Source: Bifidobacterium catenulatum PV20-2 | Lineage (GTDB): Bacteria > Actinomycetota > Actinomycetes > Actinomycetales > Bifidobacteriaceae | Length of the DNA stretch: 64,000 bases | Assembly: GCF_000800455.1 (NCBI RefSeq) | Contig: NZ_CP007456.1 | Coordinates: 62,001-126,000, forward strand | Reading direction: 5' to 3' | Shown: positions 25,995-35,311 of the stretch, piece after piece | How positions within the stretch are numbered: position 1 is the stretch's first letter | How the letters are laid out: the number at the start of each line of letters is the position of its first letter | Notes under the pieces: model-generated | The model's database searches: none | What the model was told of the DNA's origin: nothing | Seen by the model: only the letters and a program-made list of their open reading frames with translations | Program-made: the position numbers and the translations under genes

Positions 25995-26107
25995 CCCGGG
26001 GAGAAGCTGAGCGTGCGAACTTCCGCAACTGCCCCTAGTCCTTTCCACGGCCCAGTCTCCAGCGCATATCCAGCAAAAACTCAGACTCCGTTTCTACGCT
26101 AGTGACC

Positions 26108-27196
26108 ATGAACGGCAAATTGCAGGTGCATGGCCATTGCAATGGCTTGAAGACAACGCTGTTATTCGCGTTGATGTGGGGCGTCATCATGCTCATTTGG
26201 TGGGCGACCGGTGGCGGCCAGCGTACGCTTGGTATCTACATTCTCATCGGACTTGGCTCAACGTTCGCATCCTACTGGTTTTCCGACAAACTTGCGATCG
26301 CATCCATGCATGCGCAGGAAGTCAGCGAGCAGGAAGCGCCGGTACTGTACAAAATCGTGCGCGAACTGTCGGCGAAGGCGGGCAAGCCGATGCCGCGTAT
26401 TTATATCGCCCCAACCATGAGTCCCAATGCGTTCGCAACGGGACGCAATGAACGTCATGCGGCGGTCTGCTGCACGCAGGGTATTCTACGGATGTTGAAC
26501 GAACGCGAGATTCGCGGCGTGCTTGGGCACGAGCTCATGCACGTGTACAATCACGATATCCTGACGTCTGCGATCGCGTCCGCAATGGCGACGGTCATTT
26601 CGTATCTCGGCTATTCGCTCATGTATTTCGGTGGCGGCAATTCGCGCGACGATCGCAATGACTCGTCTTCTAATGGTCTTGGATTGCTGGGTGTGCTGTT
26701 GAGCACGATTCTTGCGCCAATTGCCGCTTCGCTTATTCAGATGGCGATTTCGCGTACGCGAGAATATGATGCTGACGAAGATGGTTCCATGCTTACGGAA
26801 GATCCGGAGGCGCTCGCGTCCGCATTGAATAAGATTTCGAACGGCGCTGAGACGATGCCGATGCAGAAGACTGCCGGTACGCAGTCGGTTGCTGCGATGA
26901 TGATTGCGAATCCGTTTTCTGCGGAAGGTTTTTCTCGCCTGTTTTCCACGCATCCTGCGACTGAGGATCGTATTGCCCGGTTGATGCAGATGAGTCAGGA
27001 AATGCGGCAACAGGGCGTGCAATCGGGCTATCTGGCCGGCGGTTATGCGGCGAGTGGCGTTGCGGCGTCGAACATCCATCAGGGCGGAAGTTTAGGTGGG
27101 ATGCAGTTCGGCTCGCAATATGGGTCTGCGCATGGCTCGGCAGGTTCGTATGGCGGATATTCGCGCGACTATTCGCAACGGTCTACGCGCGGCTGA
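26108..27196 (+). CDS. htpX: HtpX-like M48 membrane metalloprotease
   Basis: A 362-residue membrane protease for misfolded membrane proteins. Two membrane helices come first (LLFALMWGVIMLIWWATGG and LGIYILIGLGSTFASYWF), and two more follow the active site. The zinc motif is H141-E-L-M-H145 in LGHELMHVYNHD, and the third ligand lies in REYDADEDG. The C-terminal 60 residues are Gly/Ser/Gln/Tyr-rich and poorly ordered. GTG at 26102 is an alternative start two codons earlier. A 195-bp repeat element lies 100 bp downstream. Confidence 0.93.
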   Translation: MNGKLQVHGHCNGLKTTLLFALMWGVIMLIWWATGGGQRTLGIYILIGLGSTFASYWFSDKLAIASMHAQEVSEQEAPVLYKIVRELSAKAGKPMPRIYIAPTMSPNAFATGRNERHAAVCCTQGILRMLNEREIRGVLGHELMHVYNHDILTSAIASAMATVISYLGYSLMYFGGGNSRDDRNDSSSNGLGLLGVLLSTILAPIAASLIQMAISRTREYDADEDGSMLTEDPEALASALNKISNGAETMPMQKTAGTQSVAAMMIANPFSAEGFSRLFSTHPATEDRIARLMQMSQEMRQQGVQSGYLAGGYAASGVAASNIHQGGSLGGMQFGSQYGSAHGSAGSYGGYSRDYSQRSTRG

Positions 27197-27296
27197 TTTC
27201 TGACGGACGTTTTTTGCCGATTTTTCCGACGATTGGATGGTTCGTCTTCGTGCGCTCCTTGTGCTTTCCCTTGTGTGTTCCGCGCGCAATCGCATT

Positions 27297-27490
27297 CAAA
27301 AACGCTATATGTGGCAGAAATGACGATTCAGTCAAATTGATTTGCGCTATATGTGGCATGTTTTCTCGGATATGTACCCCCGAAATCCTTTGATCAAGCC
27401 TTTTGACGGTACTTTTCCGTAAGAGTCTGCCACATATAGCGGAAATCACTTTTCTCAATCCGGACAATCTGCCACATATAGCGGAAATCA
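27297..27490. repeat. Second copy of the 195-bp inverted element
   Basis: Two copies of the GCTATATGTGGCA type (TGTGGCA at 27310 and 27352) and two inverted copies starting CTGCCACATATAGCGGAAAT at 27427 and 27469. Both pairs have a 42-bp period. ACCCCC lies in the centre. Overall size and plan equal the element at 16155-16349. It lies between htpX and tRNA-Gly. Confidence 0.85.
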
Positions 27491-27529
27491 CATGCTAAAC
27501 TAATTGCGCGTGCCCAAAAGGCACATTTT

Positions 27530-27600
27530 GCGGATGTAGTTCATCGGTAGAACGAAAGCTTCCCAAGCTTTAGAGGCGGGTTCGACTCCCGTCATCCGCT
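27530..27600 (+). tRNA. tRNA-Gly (anticodon CCC)
   Basis: Acceptor stem GCGGATG/CATCCGC with discriminator T. The anticodon stem AAAGC/GCTTT holds the loop TTCCCAA, giving anticodon CCC. The T-arm GCGGG TTCGACT CCCGT is standard. CCA is not encoded. Confidence 0.95.
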
Positions 27601-27613
27601 CCATTCGAAACCC

Positions 27614-27642
27614 TTGGAATCGTTGGAATTCCAAAAGTTTTT
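27614..27642 (+). terminator. Terminator of tRNA-Gly
   Basis: Stem TTGGAAT (27614-27620) with ATTCCAA (27628-27634), then a TTTTT run starting at 27638. Confidence 0.65.
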
Positions 27643-27834
27643 CTATTGCCGTAAAAGACCCGTGAAGTCAACTTCGCGCCGCGCAACTGTCGGTTGCGTC
27701 GCAAAATTTGGTTGCGAATCGCAATGCAACCGAAAGATGGTGGCGTGGAACGCGACGCTTATGACAAGCTGTTGCTTGGCAATCGCCAATAATCGCAAGT
27801 CGAGGCGATATGGAAACTCGACGAAAGGGCGGAC

Positions 27835-29118
27835 ATGAGTTTCAAAGAGAATCTGCAGTATCTGTGCGGTTCGCGCAACATGACGCAGGAACAGCTGGCA
27901 ATGCTGCTGGGCGTTTCCCGGCAGGCAATTTCGAAATGGGAGTCCGAGAAGGCATACCCCGAAATGGACAAGCTGCTGATGCTTTGCGACATGTTCGGCG
28001 TGACGTTGGATGATTTGGTCATGGGCGACGTGCGCGCGTCGGCAGGCTGTGGGGGTGCGGGACGCGTGGACTTGGCTGCTGATACGGATGGTGTGGCCGC
28101 GTCGGTTGGGGCGGCCGACGCTGCTGTTGGCGCGGTTCCGGGGGTAATCGGGTTTGCGGCATCGCAGGTCGCAGGAATGTCCGATTCTGGTGAATCGGAC
28201 GTGAGGGATACGAATCCGAATGTTTGTGCGTCCGTTTCTGGTGAATCGGACGCACAAGGTGCCAAAACCGGTGTTCAATTGTCCGTTTCTCCAGAATCGG
28301 ACACGCGAGATGGGATGGGCATTCCGCAAAGCGTGCCCCGACATATCGTGCAGGATGTGGTTGGCTACGACAGTCACATGAGGCGTTTTGCGTGGCTTAT
28401 TGCGATTGGTGTGGCCGCAATCATCCTCGGCGTCGCGGTTGGCATGTTGTTTTCGCCGGAGGGGTCTGTCCTGGGGCCGTCGCCGGTGAACGACGTGCTG
28501 GTCACGGTATGCACGTTGGTTGGCGCGATTGTCGGTCTCGCTTTGCTGATACCGGCCGGAATCATGCATGGCGATTTCCGCCGTCGCCACCCGTATGTGC
28601 AGGATTTTTACACGGATGAGGACAAGTCACGTGCGTCGGTCGTATTGGCGATTGGTGTTGCGATTGGTGCCGTGCTGATTTTGGCGGGCGTGTGCGTGCG
28701 AGTGTTTTGTGACGAGCTTGTTGCCGACGGAGACGCGGGGTGGCCGGACAGCATTCTGCTGGCTTGCGTGGCCGCGGCGGTGTTCTGTTTCATTATGTCC
28801 GGGATGACGCATGACAAGGTGAATGTGGACAAATACAATCGTGAATCCGAAGAGGAAAGCGTGCGCGAGGGACGTTCCGTGCCGCACCCGACGATGAGCG
28901 AGTCGGACAGATTTTACAGCAGACTTGCCGGTGCAATTTGTGGCGTGATCATGTTGTTAGCGACTGTTGTCGCGTTGCTTATGCTTTTTCTTGGAATGGC
29001 GGGCAGTGATGTTGACGCGTGGATGAAGGTGTTCTGGGTCCCGTGGCCGATCGGCGGTGTGCTGTGTGGCGTCGTGGGCATCATCGTGCCATTGGTTAAG
29101 GAGGCCAGGCGGTGGTAA
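27835..29118 (+). CDS. XRE-type HTH protein with membrane domain and palindrome-derived linker
   Basis: A 427-residue membrane-bound regulator candidate. Residues 1-66 are a Cro/C1 helix-turn-helix (MTQEQLAMLLGVSRQAISKWESEKAYPEMDKLLMLCDMF). A low-complexity Ala/Gly linker follows, then three palindrome units (residues 115-157). The C-terminal half has about six hydrophobic segments in three pairs (FAWLIAIGVAAIILGVAVGML, VLVTVCTLVGAIVGLALLI, VVLAIGVAIGAVLILAGVCV and others). AAAGGG precedes the ATG. This HTH-plus-membrane plan is common in Actinobacteria and Firmicutes, but the ligand and target are unknown. The repeats lengthen the tether between DNA-binding and membrane parts. Confidence 0.85.
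   Translation: MSFKENLQYLCGSRNMTQEQLAMLLGVSRQAISKWESEKAYPEMDKLLMLCDMFGVTLDDLVMGDVRASAGCGGAGRVDLAADTDGVAASVGAADAAVGAVPGVIGFAASQVAGMSDSGESDVRDTNPNVCASVSGESDAQGAKTGVQLSVSPESDTRDGMGIPQSVPRHIVQDVVGYDSHMRRFAWLIAIGVAAIILGVAVGMLFSPEGSVLGPSPVNDVLVTVCTLVGAIVGLALLIPAGIMHGDFRRRHPYVQDFYTDEDKSRASVVLAIGVAIGAVLILAGVCVRVFCDELVADGDAGWPDSILLACVAAAVFCFIMSGMTHDKVNVDKYNRESEEESVREGRSVPHPTMSESDRFYSRLAGAICGVIMLLATVVALLMLFLGMAGSDVDAWMKVFWVPWPIGGVLCGVVGIIVPLVKEARRW
28178..28303. repeat. Palindrome array G inside the HTH membrane protein gene (three copies)
   Basis: Copies at 28178, 28229 and 28280-28303, exactly 51 bp apart. They encode MSDSGESD, SVSGESD and SVSPESD. Base changes in the arms keep the frame and the acidic pattern. 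Confidence 0.95.
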
Positions 29119-29130
29119 ACCAACAAATAG

Positions 29131-29154
29131 TGTCCGTTTCTGCAGAATCGGACA
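29131..29154. repeat. Palindrome H: single dyad
   Basis: One 24-bp copy 13 bp after the HTH protein stop and 32 bp before the YddG-like start, so it lies in the 5' region of the exporter gene. Confidence 0.9.
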
Positions 29155-29185
29155 TGCGGGGTGGGCGGCAGGTAGGCTGGAATCC

Positions 29186-30142
29186 GTGAATACGGATCAG
29201 AAACTTCCCGCCGAATCCGCAGGCGAACGCCCCAGTAACCCCCTATTTGGTCATGCCATATCACACGCGGCGACACTCATCGGCCTGTTCGCAATCGTCC
29301 TGTGGGGCTTCATGGCCGGCCTCGTGCGACTCGTTTCCGAATCGTTCGGCGCCACGCTAGGCTCGGCGCTCATCTACACTGTCGGCGGTATGCTCCTGCT
29401 CATCGTGCGACGGCCGAAACCGATTAGCCAAGCGCCACGCAAGTACCTCGTCGCAGGCGGACTCATGTTCATCGCATATGAGGCGTCGATCTCGCTGTCG
29501 ATCGGTCTGGCCACAACGAACGCGCAATCTGTGGAAGTCAGCCTCGTCAATTATTTGTGGCCGACGCTGCTGGTACTGATGACCGCCGCCGTGTCGCACA
29601 AACGCGGCTCGGTCTCCGAAGCGCTGCCGGGTGCAATCGTAGCCACCGTCGGCGTGGCAATGGCGGTCGGCGGTGAAAACCTTGACGTGCAGGAAGCGGT
29701 CGCCAATATCGCCAGCAATCCATTGCCGTACGCGCTCGCGTTCGCAGGCGCCTTTATTTGGGCGATTTACGCGACCGTGACGCCATCGATGTCCGGTGGT
29801 TACGATGGTACGACGATTTTCTTCTGTTGCGTTGCTGTTGTGCTGTGGATTATCCATTTCGTTTCGGGCGACGGTTTGCCAGCTGTAGCGCCTGGCATCG
29901 GCGGCTATATTGCGCTGCTCGCATGTGCCGCGTCGATTGCCGGCGGCTACGCGTGCTGGGGGTATGGCATGCTACATGGCAGTATGGAAACGCTTGCGAT
30001 CGGTTCGTATGCGACGCCGCTGTTCTCCACTGCTTCCAGCACGCTCCTATTGGGTGTGGCGTTGGGCATGCCATTCTGGATCGGTGTCGCGCTGGTGGTG
30101 GTCGGCTCGCTGATCAACGTGTGGTTTGCGCGACGCCGCTGA
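29186..30142 (+). CDS. DMT-superfamily exporter, YddG-like (aromatic amino-acid efflux)
   Basis: A 318-residue membrane protein with about ten hydrophobic segments forming two EamA-like halves. YddG-like features are the early LFAIVLWGFMAGLVRLVSESFGATLGSALIYTVGG and the segment TTNAQSVEVSLVNYLWPTLLVLMT; NYLWP is characteristic of the YddG branch. The frame is open upstream through the palindrome, but GTG at 29186 fits the family start. YddG exports aromatic amino acids and related compounds in enterobacteria; the substrate here is inferred. Confidence 0.85.
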   Translation: MNTDQKLPAESAGERPSNPLFGHAISHAATLIGLFAIVLWGFMAGLVRLVSESFGATLGSALIYTVGGMLLLIVRRPKPISQAPRKYLVAGGLMFIAYEASISLSIGLATTNAQSVEVSLVNYLWPTLLVLMTAAVSHKRGSVSEALPGAIVATVGVAMAVGGENLDVQEAVANIASNPLPYALAFAGAFIWAIYATVTPSMSGGYDGTTIFFCCVAVVLWIIHFVSGDGLPAVAPGIGGYIALLACAASIAGGYACWGYGMLHGSMETLAIGSYATPLFSTASSTLLLGVALGMPFWIGVALVVVGSLINVWFARRR

Positions 30143-30143
30143 T

Positions 30144-30218
30144 TGTCCGATTCTGCAGAATCGGACGTCTGAGGTGTAATGCGCCCATCTTGGTTGTCCG
30201 TTTCTCCCGAATCGGACT
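30144..30218. repeat. Palindrome array I: two dyads at 51-bp period
   Basis: Copies start at 30144 and 30195, directly after the YddG-like stop. The array separates this gene from the convergent YhgE/Pip operon and may serve as a bidirectional 3' structure. Confidence 0.9.
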
Positions 30219-30284
30219 CCCAGACCGTGTACCAGCCGAAACCGATCTAAACCGGCTCAAACCAGCCCGTTCAAATCCGCCTCG

Positions 30285-32615
30285 TCACATCACCTTGGTG
30301 GACTCCAGATTGCGGCTCACCCAGTTGTTCAACCGGATCACCGGCTTGCGCAACACTAATCCCAGCAGCAGCGAAGGAATCAGGAACAAGGCGAGATACA
30401 CCATGTCAAGCAGGTACTCATTGCCGTACGATCCGGCCATCGCGGCGTGCATGGCATCGATGGCGTGCGGGAATGGTAGGAACGGGTAGAGCATTTGGAA
30501 GAACTTCGGCAGCGTCTCGATAGGGAACGTACCGCCCGAACCGGCGACCTGCATCACCAGCAGCACCACGGCCACGGCCTTACCGATATCGCCGAACGAC
30601 ACGGTCAGCGTATACACGATATTCGAGAACACGAGCGCGGCAAGCCACCCCACGGCAAGGAACTGCAGCGCATGATTCGCCTGCACGCCAAGGAAATACG
30701 TGTCACCCAGGCAAACCAGTGTGCCCTGCAGCAACGCGAGCAGTGCGAAGATCGCGTACCGTCCGAAATACTCGTGGTCGAGGCGCAGTCCCCAACGTGA
30801 GGCGTTCCCCGGGCCGGACGGGCCGACGATGCGCGGCAGCGTGTCGCCCAAGCCCAGCACATGCGCCTTCTCGCGGTCCGAAATCGTCACTTTCAGCATG
30901 GCGCACAGGATGATCGCACCCACCCAGATTGACAGGATCGTATAGAACGGCGCCATGGCCGAACCGTAGTTCGCGATCGGGTACACCGAGACGCGATGCA
31001 GTGCGACGGGCGCGGAAATCAGCGTGGACAGTGTGGACGCGTTGGCGGTGGCCAGTGCACGTAGTTCGTCTGATTCACCCGAATCGGACGAACTGGCGTC
31101 GTTGTCACCGTCGCCACCATCGCTGTTGCCGTCACCGGCGTTCCCGCCCGTCTCCAGCTTCGTGATCAGCTCCTTCACCGTCGCTGCCGACGAGTCGAGT
31201 TTCTTCGCGATCGCGCCGAGCGTGGAACGGATGGACGCCACATTCGTCCCCACATCGCCCGTCACATCGTCCAGATTGTCGGCGGTGCCGCTCAGCTGGG
31301 TGATCATGCTGTCGGTTTGGGAGATCAGCGTGCTGACTGTGGAGGCAAGCGCGTCGATTTTCGGCTTGACGTTCGTGGCGTAATCGTCGCGCACATTGCT
31401 GATCGACTGCTTCGCGGAGGTGATGCGGTTCAGGATCTCCTTGCGGGAGCGTTCCGCGGCTGCGGTATCCTGCGTGACCTGCGTGGAAGCGTCTTTCAGC
31501 TGCTGCGCGAGCTTCTGCGAATCGCCTTTGGCGGCTTCCAGCAGCGTGATCTCCCGGTCGATGGCTTCCAACAGCGCCTGTTTCGCGGAATCACTGTCCG
31601 GCAGTTGTTCCACCGATTCGCGCATGTGGTTGAGGCTTGTGATGTACGTGTCGTACAGCGATTCGCCGCTGGAGACTTGTTCGCTCAACGTTGTCAACTG
31701 GCTGGCTGCGGTGTCTGAGTCCTTGCCGATCGCGTCGAACGCCTTGTTCACCTCGGCAGCTACTTGGTCGAACGCGCCTGACACCTGGTCGAGCGCGGTA
31801 TTCACCGAGGAGGTGACGTTCGCACCTGCCGAAGTGAACGACGTGGCGCCTGATTTGCCTTGCTTCAACGCGTTCTGGGCCTGTTTGCCCGCCTTGGTCG
31901 CCGAGGCGAGCAGTTTGCCCGTGGAATCCACGATGTCGTTCGCCGAGCCGAGCAGCTGCGAATACGACGTTACCTGCTGCGATGCGCCGCTCAGCGTATC
32001 CGCCATGGTGGTGAGATTGCCGTTGAGGTTGCGCATGTATTCGGCCATTTGCGGGCTTTGCGAATAGTGTAGGATGCTTGAGGCCAGGTCGAGTCCGACT
32101 TGCGCAATCGTTTTGGCGAAGGTTTTGTCGATCGTGTTGACCACGGTTGTCGCGCCCTGATCGGTGATATGCGGGGCGATCGGGTTGATTTTCTCGTTCA
32201 GATAGTACTTGAGCTGCGCGTGTTTGATGTCGGGGGAGAACAGCGTCATCATGTCGGCGCTGAAACCTTTCGGAATTACGATCGCCGCATAGTATTCGCC
32301 GGATTTCACTCCGTCGATTGCCTTGTCGCTTTTCACGAACTGCCAGTCCAGCTGGTCGTTGGCGTGCAGTGTGCTGATGATGGTTTCGCCCACGTTGACG
32401 CGCACCGGTATGAGATCCGACTTGTAACCCTTGTCGTTATTGGCCACGGCGACCTTCAATGCCTTGGTGTTGCCGTAGGGGTCCCAGCTGGCCGCGATGT
32501 TGAACCAAGCGTACAGCGCCGGCACCACCACCAGGCCCATCGAGACGATCACGGCGATCACGTTGCGGGTGGCGTGGCACATGTCCCGCTTGAAGATGCC
32601 CCAGATCATTTTCAC
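30285..32615 (-). CDS. YhgE/Pip-family membrane protein (ABC-2 type), second gene of a pair
   Basis: A 776-residue protein. The N-terminus has one helix (VIAVIVSMGLVVVPALYAWFNI) followed by the YhgE signature WDPYGNTKALKVAVANNDKGY. A long extracellular coiled-coil domain (about 170-500) is rich in Ala, Ser, Thr and Gln. The C-terminal five or six helices resemble ABC-2 permeases (WVGAIILCAMLKVTISDREK, FALLALLQGTLVCLGD). A single palindrome at residues 509-517 (SDSGESDE) sits just before the first C-terminal helix. The start overlaps the stop of the upstream gene by 4 bp, so the two are cotranslated. The family includes the phage-infection protein Pip and type VII-linked proteins; its role here is unknown. 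Confidence 0.88.
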   Translation of the reverse strand: MKMIWGIFKRDMCHATRNVIAVIVSMGLVVVPALYAWFNIAASWDPYGNTKALKVAVANNDKGYKSDLIPVRVNVGETIISTLHANDQLDWQFVKSDKAIDGVKSGEYYAAIVIPKGFSADMMTLFSPDIKHAQLKYYLNEKINPIAPHITDQGATTVVNTIDKTFAKTIAQVGLDLASSILHYSQSPQMAEYMRNLNGNLTTMADTLSGASQQVTSYSQLLGSANDIVDSTGKLLASATKAGKQAQNALKQGKSGATSFTSAGANVTSSVNTALDQVSGAFDQVAAEVNKAFDAIGKDSDTAASQLTTLSEQVSSGESLYDTYITSLNHMRESVEQLPDSDSAKQALLEAIDREITLLEAAKGDSQKLAQQLKDASTQVTQDTAAAERSRKEILNRITSAKQSISNVRDDYATNVKPKIDALASTVSTLISQTDSMITQLSGTADNLDDVTGDVGTNVASIRSTLGAIAKKLDSSAATVKELITKLETGGNAGDGNSDGGDGDNDASSSDSGESDELRALATANASTLSTLISAPVALHRVSVYPIANYGSAMAPFYTILSIWVGAIILCAMLKVTISDREKAHVLGLGDTLPRIVGPSGPGNASRWGLRLDHEYFGRYAIFALLALLQGTLVCLGDTYFLGVQANHALQFLAVGWLAALVFSNIVYTLTVSFGDIGKAVAVVLLVMQVAGSGGTFPIETLPKFFQMLYPFLPFPHAIDAMHAAMAGSYGNEYLLDMVYLALFLIPSLLLGLVLRKPVIRLNNWVSRNLESTKVM
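31067..31090. repeat. Palindrome J inside the second YhgE/Pip gene
   Basis: A single diverged copy (left arm CGTCTGATTC). On the coding strand it encodes SDSGESD, in the same codon phase as all other coding copies although the gene is on the minus strand. Confidence 0.85.
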
Positions 32616-35311
32616 TGTTCGTTCCCCTCCTCACGCAGACTCCTGCCAGCATTTCCGTCCGTGTTTCCGTCCGCATGTTCAGGCGCATGTCCGGCCGAAC
32701 CACCATGCGCAGCCTCATACAGCCTCGTACGTACGGCATGCATCGGCTTGTAATGCATGCCCGGCCGGAACAGCAGGTTCTCATGCAGGATCGCGCTGCG
32801 GAACTCTTCCGCACTCATCGCTTCCTCGCCCAGATAATTCGCATACCGTTCGCGCAGATACTCCACCACGATGAGATACGTGTCGATGGCGATGATCGAA
32901 ATGATCCAACCGAGCAGCATGGCGAGCTTCATGCGCGTGATGAATAGCAACAGTAGGAACACGAACGGCAGTACCGCCAGCGCGAGGAATCCCCAGCGCA
33001 CCAGGCGCGGGTACAGGCGGAAGAAATGAATCGCCCGTCTGTGGACGAGTTCGGGGAACTCCTCGGCGATCTGCTGCGCGGTCTCGGTGAGCCGCAACGG
33101 TTCCACCGTGCCTTCGTTATGTTCGGTGATCATCAGATCAGTGTCCGCCAGACGGTTGTCGAACAGGCGGTTAAGGTTCAACGCCAGCTTGCGGACCACC
33201 AAGCCGATGGACAGCGCCACAGGCAGATACCAGAACAGCGAGAGCATGTCGATCCAATAATGGTTGGCATACATGCCGCCGATCGGCCCGCGCATCGCGT
33301 TGATGCCGTAAGTGAACGGTAGGAACGGTTTCAGACGGCGGAAGAATTCCGGCATCATCTCGATGGGGTAGAGGCCTGCCGCGCCCGGAATCTGGATGAT
33401 CACCAGAATCACGGCGACGGCCTTGCCGATATGCCGGAACGCCACGGCGAGCGCGTAAATGATGTTCACGTAGACGAACGAGGCGAAAATGCCGGCGAGG
33501 ATGAACAGGAACGGATGCTCGCATTGGATGCCCAGCGCGAGATCGCCGATCGTGGCGATGATCGCCTGCAGGAATCCGACCGTGACGAACAGCAGCCAAC
33601 GGCCCATATAGCCTTGGCGTGGCGTGTACATGCGGATCTTCTCATCGCGGTCCACTTCAAGCTTGTATATCGCGACGAGCACGAATCCGCCGACCCACAG
33701 CGCAAGATTCGTGTAGAACGGTGTGACCGCGGAACCATAGTTTTTGACCGGGTAGAGGACCTGTTCGTCCAAATGCACCGGCTCGCCCACGAACGAGCCG
33801 ACCTCGCTCGCGTCAAGTCCGAGCGCTTGGGAAAGCTGCTGGAACATCGCCGAACTGCTCAACGCGGCCACATCGGTGCGCGTGGTGTTGAGCTGTTTAG
33901 CGAGATTGGCGAGCTGCGTCTGCGTGCCAGCAATGGTGGTGTTCGTTTGGGTCACGGTGCGCGACAACTGGTCGAGCAGCCCGTTGCCCTGTTCCAGCGT
34001 GCTTTGCAGCGTGGTAAGCGTGCCGGACAGCGACCCATTGGCCAGGCTGAGTGTATCGAGCCCGGTGTTGAGATTCGGCATGACCGCGCCGGTGATGGTC
34101 GTGCGTGCGCTCCCCATCGACGCCGTGCCGTTCTTCGCCAGCGTGGTGACATCGTCGTTGAACCCGTTCGCGGTGTTCTTCCCCGCGTTGATCGCAGCCG
34201 TGGTGTCCTGATCGAAGGCGTCGATGCGCTGCTGCTGGAACGTCAGCTGTTTGCGGGCTTCGGCGAGCTGCGCGGAAAGATCCTTATACGTTTGGCTGTT
34301 CGGATCCAGCTGGCTGGCCTGCAACGCCTTCTCCACGCCGTCGAGCACATTGCCGGTGGTGGTGTTGACGTGATGCATGGTGCTGGACACTTGGTCGAGC
34401 GCGTCCTGCGTGGTGTTCAGTCCGCTGAGCACGGTGCCGGTGGCATTGCTCACGTTGACCTGCAGGCCGGACAGTTGCGTGCTGCCGTTGTCGAGCGCTC
34501 CGACCAGCGTGTTCGAGAATCGTTCGGTTTGTGTGCGCGTCTCGCTCAGCAAGTCGGACGCCTTGCCGACGGTGTCAAGCGAGTTGGTGATTTCCGAGGC
34601 GAGCGCGATGTTGGACTGTTTGGCCGAATCGATGGTGGTGAGGGCCTTGTCGAGCGTGGAACGGGTGTCGCGCAGCTGCTGTTGGACGGTTTCGAGCTGG
34701 TTGATGGTGTCGGTCAGATCGTTGATGACGTCGCTTTGCGCGCTTTTCATGCTGCCGGTGGTTTCTCCCGCTGCCTCCTTCACTTCCTTCGCCACGGCGT
34801 CGGCCACGCTGGAAACGAAAGTGGTGTTGATTTGCTCGTCGATCGTGGTCGCGCCCGTATCGGTGATTTTCGGCGCGATTGCGTTCAGCTTTTCGTTGAT
34901 GTAGTACGTGATCGACGGTCGGTCGTCTTTACCGGTGACGGTGCCGATTAGTCTGGAGCTGAAGTCTTCCGGCAGTACGATCGCCGCATAGTATTTGCCG
35001 GATTCCACGCCTTCGATGGCTTGCTGCTTGGGAACGAAACGCCAGCCGAGCTGATGGTTCTTCTTAAGCTGGTTAACGGTCTGCTGGCCAGCGTCGAGAT
35101 GGCCGACCAGCGTGGAGGTTGTGCCCTTGTCCTCGTTCGCCACAGCGACTTGGATGTTGCCCGTGTTCGCGTACGGGTCCCAGTTGGCGAGGATATTGCA
35201 CCATGCGTACAGTGATGGGATGATGGCCACACCCAGCGTGACGACGAGCGCCACGGGGTTCTTCAGAATGCGTTTCACGTCTCGAAGGAAGATGGCGAAA
35301 ACCTGGTGCAT
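32612..35311 (-). CDS. YhgE/Pip-family membrane protein (ABC-2 type), first gene of a pair
   Basis: An 899-residue paralogue of the next gene. The ATG at 35311 follows GAGGAGG; the upstream 29 codons are not used. It opens with VFAIFLRDVKRILKNPVALVVTLG and the signature WDPYANTGNIQVAVANEDKG. The extracellular part (about 200-560) is a Leu/Thr/Gln-rich coiled coil. The C-terminal ABC-2-like helices follow (FYTNLALWVGGFVLVAIYKLEV, YIALAVAFRHIGKAVAVILVIIQIPGAAG-like). A further C-terminal domain of about 150 residues with two helices is missing in the paralogue. The pair likely forms a heteromeric envelope complex. Confidence 0.88.
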   Translation of the reverse strand: MHQVFAIFLRDVKRILKNPVALVVTLGVAIIPSLYAWCNILANWDPYANTGNIQVAVANEDKGTTSTLVGHLDAGQQTVNQLKKNHQLGWRFVPKQQAIEGVESGKYYAAIVLPEDFSSRLIGTVTGKDDRPSITYYINEKLNAIAPKITDTGATTIDEQINTTFVSSVADAVAKEVKEAAGETTGSMKSAQSDVINDLTDTINQLETVQQQLRDTRSTLDKALTTIDSAKQSNIALASEITNSLDTVGKASDLLSETRTQTERFSNTLVGALDNGSTQLSGLQVNVSNATGTVLSGLNTTQDALDQVSSTMHHVNTTTGNVLDGVEKALQASQLDPNSQTYKDLSAQLAEARKQLTFQQQRIDAFDQDTTAAINAGKNTANGFNDDVTTLAKNGTASMGSARTTITGAVMPNLNTGLDTLSLANGSLSGTLTTLQSTLEQGNGLLDQLSRTVTQTNTTIAGTQTQLANLAKQLNTTRTDVAALSSSAMFQQLSQALGLDASEVGSFVGEPVHLDEQVLYPVKNYGSAVTPFYTNLALWVGGFVLVAIYKLEVDRDEKIRMYTPRQGYMGRWLLFVTVGFLQAIIATIGDLALGIQCEHPFLFILAGIFASFVYVNIIYALAVAFRHIGKAVAVILVIIQIPGAAGLYPIEMMPEFFRRLKPFLPFTYGINAMRGPIGGMYANHYWIDMLSLFWYLPVALSIGLVVRKLALNLNRLFDNRLADTDLMITEHNEGTVEPLRLTETAQQIAEEFPELVHRRAIHFFRLYPRLVRWGFLALAVLPFVFLLLLFITRMKLAMLLGWIISIIAIDTYLIVVEYLRERYANYLGEEAMSAEEFRSAILHENLLFRPGMHYKPMHAVRTRLYEAAHGGSAGHAPEHADGNTDGNAGRSLREEGNEQ

